Positions 1 through 5,126 of a stretch of DNA of 5,126 nucleotides are shown here, one piece after another. Position 1 is the first letter of the stretch; every line of letters starts with the position of its first letter. The position numbers and the translations under genes were made by a program. Origin of the DNA: an uncultured Eubacteriales bacterium (GTDB taxonomy: Bacteria; Bacillota; Clostridia; Oscillospirales; Oscillospiraceae); the NCBI GenBank assembly GCA_934567745.1, contig CAKTJM010000125.1, forward strand, positions 1-5,126. Reading direction: 5' to 3'. The notes under the pieces were generated by a model that made no database searches, was not told where the DNA came from, and was given only the letters and a program-made list of their open reading frames with translations.

Positions 1-133
1 CTGTTTTTTCGCTCATATATGTTCGAGACCCAGTCTGCTCCTGATTACAATCTGGGTTCCTCGACAGACTGAGACCTCCCGACATACGGTCGGGAGGTCT
101 TCGTCATAGGCTCATCCTGCGCAGAGGAGAGGA
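1..133. other. Non-coding spacer downstream of ppdK
   Basis: This spacer has no convincing reading frame and no recognisable tRNA or known small RNA. It starts with a run of six T residues (4-9). That run could be the tail of an intrinsic terminator for a plus-strand gene lying to the left, but the hairpin that would prove it is outside the window. The rest holds three inverted-repeat relationships: 23-33 with 52-64, 31-37 with 65-71, and 73-83 with 89-99. The first two are mutually exclusive. The stretch 106-133 has only a short self-complementary octamer (117-124) and leads into the ppdK stop codon. Confidence 0.7.
72..105. terminator. Perfect 11-bp stem-loop beyond the ppdK stop, candidate terminator
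   Basis: Positions 73-83 pair perfectly with 89-99 around a 5-base loop (84-88), and a72/t100 adds a further pair. The stem is G/C-rich and lies about 34 bases past the ppdK stop, where a transcription terminator is expected. The tail is weak in both directions. Reading plus it is TTCGTC; reading minus (the ppdK direction) it is TCAGTCTG. Neither is a proper U-tract. It could be a weak intrinsic terminator, a 3'-end stabilising hairpin of the ppdK mRNA, or the end of a converging plus-strand transcript. The stem is certain; its role is inferred from position. Confidence 0.55.
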
Positions 134-2761
<2,628 letters not shown>

Positions 2762-2771
2762 ATCGTGTTCG

Positions 2772-2781
2772 CTCCCTTTCC
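2772..2781 (-). promoter_or_regulatory. Ribosome binding site of ppdK
   Basis: On the minus strand this reads GGAAAGGGAG, followed by 10 bases and then the ATG at 2761-2759. The purine-rich stretch complements the 3' end of 16S rRNA at a suitable distance. It supports the first Met as the start rather than the internal Met at residue 16. Confidence 0.75.
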
Positions 2782-2796
2782 TTTTTCTGTTCTTCT

Positions 2797-2840
2797 CACC
2801 AGCATCCGCGAGATGAACAAAAGAAGAGCGGAAACTGGTG
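2797..2840 (-). promoter_or_regulatory. Stem-loop in the ppdK 5' leader
   Basis: In the predicted leader of the ppdK mRNA, six bases CACCAG (minus strand, 2840-2835) pair with CTGGTG (2802-2797). After a 2x2 internal loop, five more pairs follow (2832-2828 with 2809-2805), closing an 18-base loop. The hairpin ends about 15 bases before the ribosome binding site, so it does not hide that site. No U-tract follows it, so it is not an intrinsic terminator. It may stabilise the mRNA 5' end or be a protein target. The pairing is seen in the sequence; any role is inference. Confidence 0.4.
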
Positions 2841-2875
2841 CGTTTTTTGTGACACTTTTAGATTCGCAGGGGCAC

Positions 2876-2903
2876 ATTATACCACATCGCCGCTGATTTT
2901 CAA
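2876..2903 (-). promoter_or_regulatory. Sigma-A-type promoter of ppdK with extended -10
   Basis: On the minus strand the -35 element is TTGAAA (2903-2898), then a 16-base spacer, then a perfect -10 TATAAT (2881-2876). The -10 is preceded directly by TGTGG, fitting the TRTGN extended -10 motif of Gram-positive vegetative promoters. Transcription should start near 2869, giving a leader of roughly 107 bases before the ppdK start. With a consensus -10, an extended element and a 5/6 -35, this should be a strong constitutive-type promoter. Confidence 0.85.
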
Positions 2904-2996
2904 GGGGTTTTTGGCAAAAGACACGAAAGAAATGCAAAAAACATCTTTAAGTGGTACTTCAGAGAGCTTTGGAAACGTCCAGCAGCCGTGAGAGGG

Positions 2997-3025
2997 GACG
3001 GGCCTGTCGCCAGGATGGGCCTGTC
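2997..3025. repeat. Tandem near-palindromic 12-mers, possible operator
   Basis: Two copies of a 12-base near-palindrome, GACGGGCCTGTC (2997-3008) and GATGGGCCTGTC (3014-3025), are repeated in the same orientation with a 17-base period. Eleven of twelve bases are identical between copies, and each is self-complementary apart from G/T mismatches. They lie 60-90 bases upstream of the deacetylase start, where an operator or a leader RNA structure is plausible. A small CCTG/CAGG hairpin (3003-3014) bridges the copies. They could equally be chance in G/C-rich DNA. Confidence 0.35.
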
Positions 3026-3064
3026 TTCGGGCATGTTTTCGGTCCCGGCGCATACCATCTCAGC

Positions 3065-3081
3065 AGAAAGGACGGGATAGG
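3065..3081 (+). promoter_or_regulatory. Ribosome binding region of the deacetylase gene
   Basis: Purine-rich sequence precedes the ATG at 3085. GAAAGGA (3066-3072) sits 12 bases upstream and GGGATAGG (3074-3081) three bases upstream. Neither is a perfect AGGAGG, but GAAAGGA is the more plausible Shine-Dalgarno. It supports the ATG at 3085, which begins a typical basic plus hydrophobic N-terminus. Confidence 0.55.
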
Positions 3082-3084
3082 ACT

Positions 3085-3885
3085 ATGAAAAAGCTGCGTC
3101 TCTCCAAGCGCCCCCGCATCCTCCTGCTGCGCCGCCGGTGGCTGGCGCTCCCGGCGGCGGTGGCGTGTGTCGTCGGGCTGTGCGTGCTGGTGACCGCCCT
3201 CCCGGCGGCGGTCTCCGCCTACGCCACCGACCGCCAGATCCCCATCTACTGCGTGGAGCGTCAGGACAAGGTCTGCGCCCTGAGCTTCGACGCCGCCTGG
3301 GGCAACGAGGACACCCAGGAGCTGATCGACATCCTCGCGCGCTACGACGTCAAGGTGACCTTCTTCGTCGTCGGCGAGTGGGTCGATAAGTACCCGGAGT
3401 CCGTCCAGGCGCTCGCCGCGGCCGGGCACGAGGTCATGTGCCACTCGAACGACCACGCCCACTTCAACAGCCTCTCCGCCGACCAGATCGTCGCGGACAT
3501 CACGACCTGCTGCGACAAGATCGAGGCCGTCACCGGCACGCGGCCGACCCTCTTCCGGCCGCCCTTCGGGGAGTACGACGACCACGTCGTCGCCACGGTC
3601 CGCGGCATGGGGCTGGAGGTCATCCAGTGGGACGTGGACAGTCTGGACTGGAAGGACTACGACGCCGCGACGATCTGCCAGCGGGTCTGCGGCAAGGTCC
3701 AGCCCGGCTCGATCGTCCTCTTCCACAACGCCGCCCTGCACACGCCCGAGGCGCTGCCGACCCTGCTGGAGACGCTGATCCGCGACGGCTACACCATGGT
3801 CCCGGTCAGCCGGCTGATCCTGCCCGGCGTCTGCGGCACGGACTACACCGTCGATCACACGGGCCGCCAGTGCCCGATGGAGTGA
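3085..3885 (+). CDS. Polysaccharide deacetylase (CE4/NodB fold), exported
   Basis: This is probably a metal-dependent N-deacetylase of cell-wall glycan (peptidoglycan or a related N-acetylhexosamine polymer) acting outside the membrane. The 266-residue protein has a basic N-terminus (nine K/R in residues 1-18), a hydrophobic segment (about 19-45) acting as a signal anchor or signal peptide (possible AxA-type sites at 43-47), then one deacetylase domain (about 60-245). The five CE4 motifs are visible: motif 1 SFDAAWGNEDT (67-77, catalytic D69); motif 2 HSNDH (120-124, metal His 120 and 124); motif 3 RPPFGEY (158-164); motif 4 WDVDSLDW (182-189); motif 5 VLFHN (211-215, His214). The second Asp of the usual TFDD, a metal ligand, is Ala70 here; FDxxWG motifs are known in the PdaB-like subgroup linked to sporulation. 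Nine cysteines lie outside the membrane segment. The gene stands alone between a divergent and a convergent neighbour. The family is confident; the exact substrate and a sporulation role are not, so no symbol is given. Confidence 0.93.
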   Translation: MKKLRLSKRPRILLLRRRWLALPAAVACVVGLCVLVTALPAAVSAYATDRQIPIYCVERQDKVCALSFDAAWGNEDTQELIDILARYDVKVTFFVVGEWVDKYPESVQALAAAGHEVMCHSNDHAHFNSLSADQIVADITTCCDKIEAVTGTRPTLFRPPFGEYDDHVVATVRGMGLEVIQWDVDSLDWKDYDAATICQRVCGKVQPGSIVLFHNAALHTPEALPTLLETLIRDGYTMVPVSRLILPGVCGTDYTVDHTGRQCPME

Positions 3886-3986
3886 GGGGCGGTCCCGGAG
3901 AAGTGCCCAAGGACCGCGCGCCATAAAAAAAGCCCGCCATATGGCGGGCTTTTTGACGGTCCGATCGACGAAGGGCCACGGTCCTA
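3886..3986. other. Convergent spacer between deacetylase and LuxR-type regulator
   Basis: This 101-base spacer lies between two genes that face each other. Its main content is the bidirectional terminator at 3925-3954. The flanks (3886-3924 and 3955-3986) are G/C-rich with no open frame or other element that I can support. Confidence 0.8.
3925..3954. terminator. Bidirectional intrinsic terminator
   Basis: AGCCCGCCAT (3931-3940) and ATGGCGGGCT (3941-3950) form a perfect inverted repeat, realistically an 8-bp G/C stem with an ATAT loop. It is flanked by a run of seven A (3925-3931) on the left and five T (3950-3954) on the right. The RNA therefore ends in a U-tract in both directions. The hairpin begins about 45 bases past the deacetylase stop and about 36 bases past the regulator stop, so it can end both convergent transcripts. 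Confidence 0.95.
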
Positions 3987-5126
3987 TCACGGTCCCTCTT
4001 CCCCCAGGAGCTGGGCGAGGGCGGCGCGCTTGTTGCGGACCTCCGGCCCGAGGCCGAGCTTCTCATAGACCACGGAGAGCCGGTTCTTCACGGTCCCGGC
4101 GGACAGATGGAGGGCAGCGGCGATCTCGGCGGTGCTGATGCGCTGGGCGGCGAGGACGGCGATCTCCCGCTCGCGGGGGGTGAGCGGGTCGGTCTCGCCG
4201 GTCCCGGCGGGGGCGCGCAGGGCGGCGATCTCCTCACGCAGGGCGTCGGGCAGCAGGGCCGTGAGCCGTGCGCCGAGGTCGATCTCGGCGAAGGGGAGCA
4301 CGATCCGGTCGGGCAGGGCGAGGTCCAGCGCGGCGCGCAGGGCCTCGGCGGCGCGGTCGTCGCCGCCCAGGCGGGACCAGGCGACGGCGCTGTGCAGGTG
4401 GGCGTACAGCTCACACAGGGCGAAGCGGGACGCGCGGCACCGCGCGGCGCGCTGCGGCCCGAGGGCGGCGACCTTGGCCCACTCGCCGCGGGCGAGCAGG
4501 GCGCGGTCGACGATGGTCTGATAGATGGGCACGATCAGCGGGAAGACGCGCCCGATGCCGGGGGCCTCCTCGAAGATCCAGTCGGGGATCTCCTCGGTGC
4601 GGCCCTGGAGGGCGCAGACCCACGCCTGGCCGAGGTCCACGGTGGTCAGCAGACGGTACTGCCGCTCCTGGCGCAGCGCGGCGCGCAGGCGGTCGAGCAG
4701 GGCGGGGCCGTCCTGCGGCGGGTCGAGGTACGGCGCGAGCCGGGCGGCGAGGAAGACGGCGGCGGTGCGCAGGCTGTGGTCGCCGCCGCTGCGGGCGGCC
4801 TCCTCGGCCTGATGGCGGCAGACGTCGGCCTCGGCGAAACGGCCGCGCAGCAGATCGGTCTCGCCCTGCATGACCTGGATCGAGCCGCTGCCGTGCCCGC
4901 CGGAGACGGCGCAGTAGATGGGGATGCAGGTGCGCATCTCCTCGTTCTCGCGGTCGAGCGCCCCGGCGGCGCTGTGGTAGAGCATCGCGACGGACGGCGA
5001 CCCCTGGGTCCAGGGGTTGCGGACGACGGGGGCGAGGGCGCGGATCCGGCGGTGGTAGGCGCTCATGCCGGAGATGTCGTTGAAGGAGAGGAAGGACATG
5101 CGCAGCAGGGCCTCGCCCTCCAGGAT
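3987..5126 (-). CDS. LuxR/MalT-type transcription regulator, C-terminal part (start outside window)
   Basis: This is a DNA-binding transcription regulator with a C-terminal LuxR-type (GerE) helix-turn-helix. The frame stays open from its stop to the right edge (379 codons visible). A Met codon exists at 5099-5097, but nine more in-frame codons precede it (ILEGEALLR), no ribosome binding site is visible, and the sequence reads smoothly across it, so the true start is very likely beyond the edge. Numbered from that Met, residues about 75-295 are Ala/Leu/Arg-rich helical sequence of the TPR-like type typical of MalT-family regulators. Residues about 304-365 are the HTH, with the hallmark LTPREREIAVLA (306-317), the turn STAEIAAAL and the recognition helix region SAGTVKNRLSVVYEKLGL (333-350). 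In large members of this family an N-terminal STAND-type ATPase domain senses the inducer; that part would be outside the window. No receiver domain is visible. The target is unknown; convergent orientation gives no evidence that it controls the deacetylase. Confidence 0.88.
   Translation of the reverse strand: MLEGEALLRMSFLSFNDISGMSAYHRRIRALAPVVRNPWTQGSPSVAMLYHSAAGALDRENEEMRTCIPIYCAVSGGHGSGSIQVMQGETDLLRGRFAEADVCRHQAEEAARSGGDHSLRTAAVFLAARLAPYLDPPQDGPALLDRLRAALRQERQYRLLTTVDLGQAWVCALQGRTEEIPDWIFEEAPGIGRVFPLIVPIYQTIVDRALLARGEWAKVAALGPQRAARCRASRFALCELYAHLHSAVAWSRLGGDDRAAEALRAALDLALPDRIVLPFAEIDLGARLTALLPDALREEIAALRAPAGTGETDPLTPREREIAVLAAQRISTAEIAAALHLSAGTVKNRLSVVYEKLGLGPEVRNKRAALAQLLGEEGP

Larger units (their letters stand above)
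2762..3084. other. Divergent spacer between ppdK and the deacetylase gene
   Basis: This 323-base spacer lies between two genes transcribed away from each other. The half nearer ppdK (about 2762-2970) is much richer in A/T than the genes and contains the ppdK promoter, leader hairpin and ribosome binding site on the minus strand. The half nearer the deacetylase (about 2975-3064) is G/C-rich and carries tandem near-palindromes. I see no convincing sigma-A promoter for the plus-strand gene. A 78-residue plus-strand open frame across 2755-2991 starts inside ppdK, lacks recognisable motifs and is not supported as a gene. Confidence 0.8.

Noticed and set aside
20..64. Stretch with GTTCGA and GGTTCC strings suggesting a tRNA T-arm
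   Set aside because: No acceptor, D-arm or anticodon stems can be assembled around it on either strand, so a tRNA is not supported.
3115..3150. Possible twin-arginine (Tat) signal at R16-R17-R18-W19-L20 of the deacetylase
   Set aside because: The arginines sit right at the hydrophobic segment but the Tat consensus (S/T-RR-x-F-L-K) is not met. An ordinary basic N-terminus with a signal anchor explains it.
2959..3990. A 343-codon minus-strand frame opposite the deacetylase
   Set aside because: It is codon-aligned antisense to a recognisable enzyme, has the same low-complexity composition, and would read through the strong terminator at 3925-3954.
3956..4096. Four copies of ACGGTCC (3956, 3978, 3989, 4090), the first three 22 and 11 bases apart
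   Set aside because: The helical spacing is tempting, but the third and fourth copies lie in the coding end of the LuxR-type gene, and related CGGTCCC strings are common across this G/C-rich window. Chance is the simpler reading.
4132..4873. Plus-strand open frames of 129 and 201 codons opposite the LuxR-type gene
   Set aside because: They are Arg/Gly/Ala-rich shadows in very G/C-rich DNA, with no start signals or motifs. The minus-strand frame carries the clear HTH.

Overview
The window looks like an ordinary chromosomal segment of a high-GC, Gram-positive anaerobe. The best guess is a high-GC member of the Clostridia (Oscillospirales-like); a coriobacterium cannot be excluded. Three things point this way. 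The pyruvate phosphate dikinase closely resembles, from memory, the well-studied Clostridium symbiosum enzyme. The polysaccharide deacetylase is of a type common in spore-forming Firmicutes. The one clear promoter is a textbook vegetative (sigma-A) promoter with an extended -10. All three genes are strongly G/C-biased, while parts of the spacers are A/T-rich.

Layout, left to right. Positions 1-133 are non-coding and hold a T-tract at the extreme left edge plus several inverted repeats, one of them an 11-bp perfect stem just beyond the end of ppdK. Positions 134-2761 (minus strand) encode a complete pyruvate, phosphate dikinase. Positions 2762-3084 are a divergent spacer with the ppdK promoter, a leader hairpin, a good ribosome binding site and a pair of tandem near-palindromes. 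Positions 3085-3885 (plus strand) encode a membrane-anchored or secreted polysaccharide deacetylase of the carbohydrate esterase 4 fold. Positions 3886-3986 are a convergent spacer with a near-perfect bidirectional terminator. From 3987 to the right edge (minus strand) lies the C-terminal part of a LuxR/MalT-type transcription regulator whose start is outside the window.

The three genes appear to be separate transcription units: ppdK and the deacetylase diverge, and the deacetylase and the regulator converge on a shared terminator. Nothing ties them into one pathway. PPDK belongs to central PEP/pyruvate metabolism, the deacetylase acts on cell-wall glycans, and the regulator's target is unknown. 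I found no mobile element, CRISPR array, tRNA/rRNA, phage or defence gene, and no convincing new biological system. The points worth a second look are local: the structured ppdK 5' and 3' flanks, the tandem dyads upstream of the deacetylase, and the unusual active-site motif and high cysteine content of the deacetylase.
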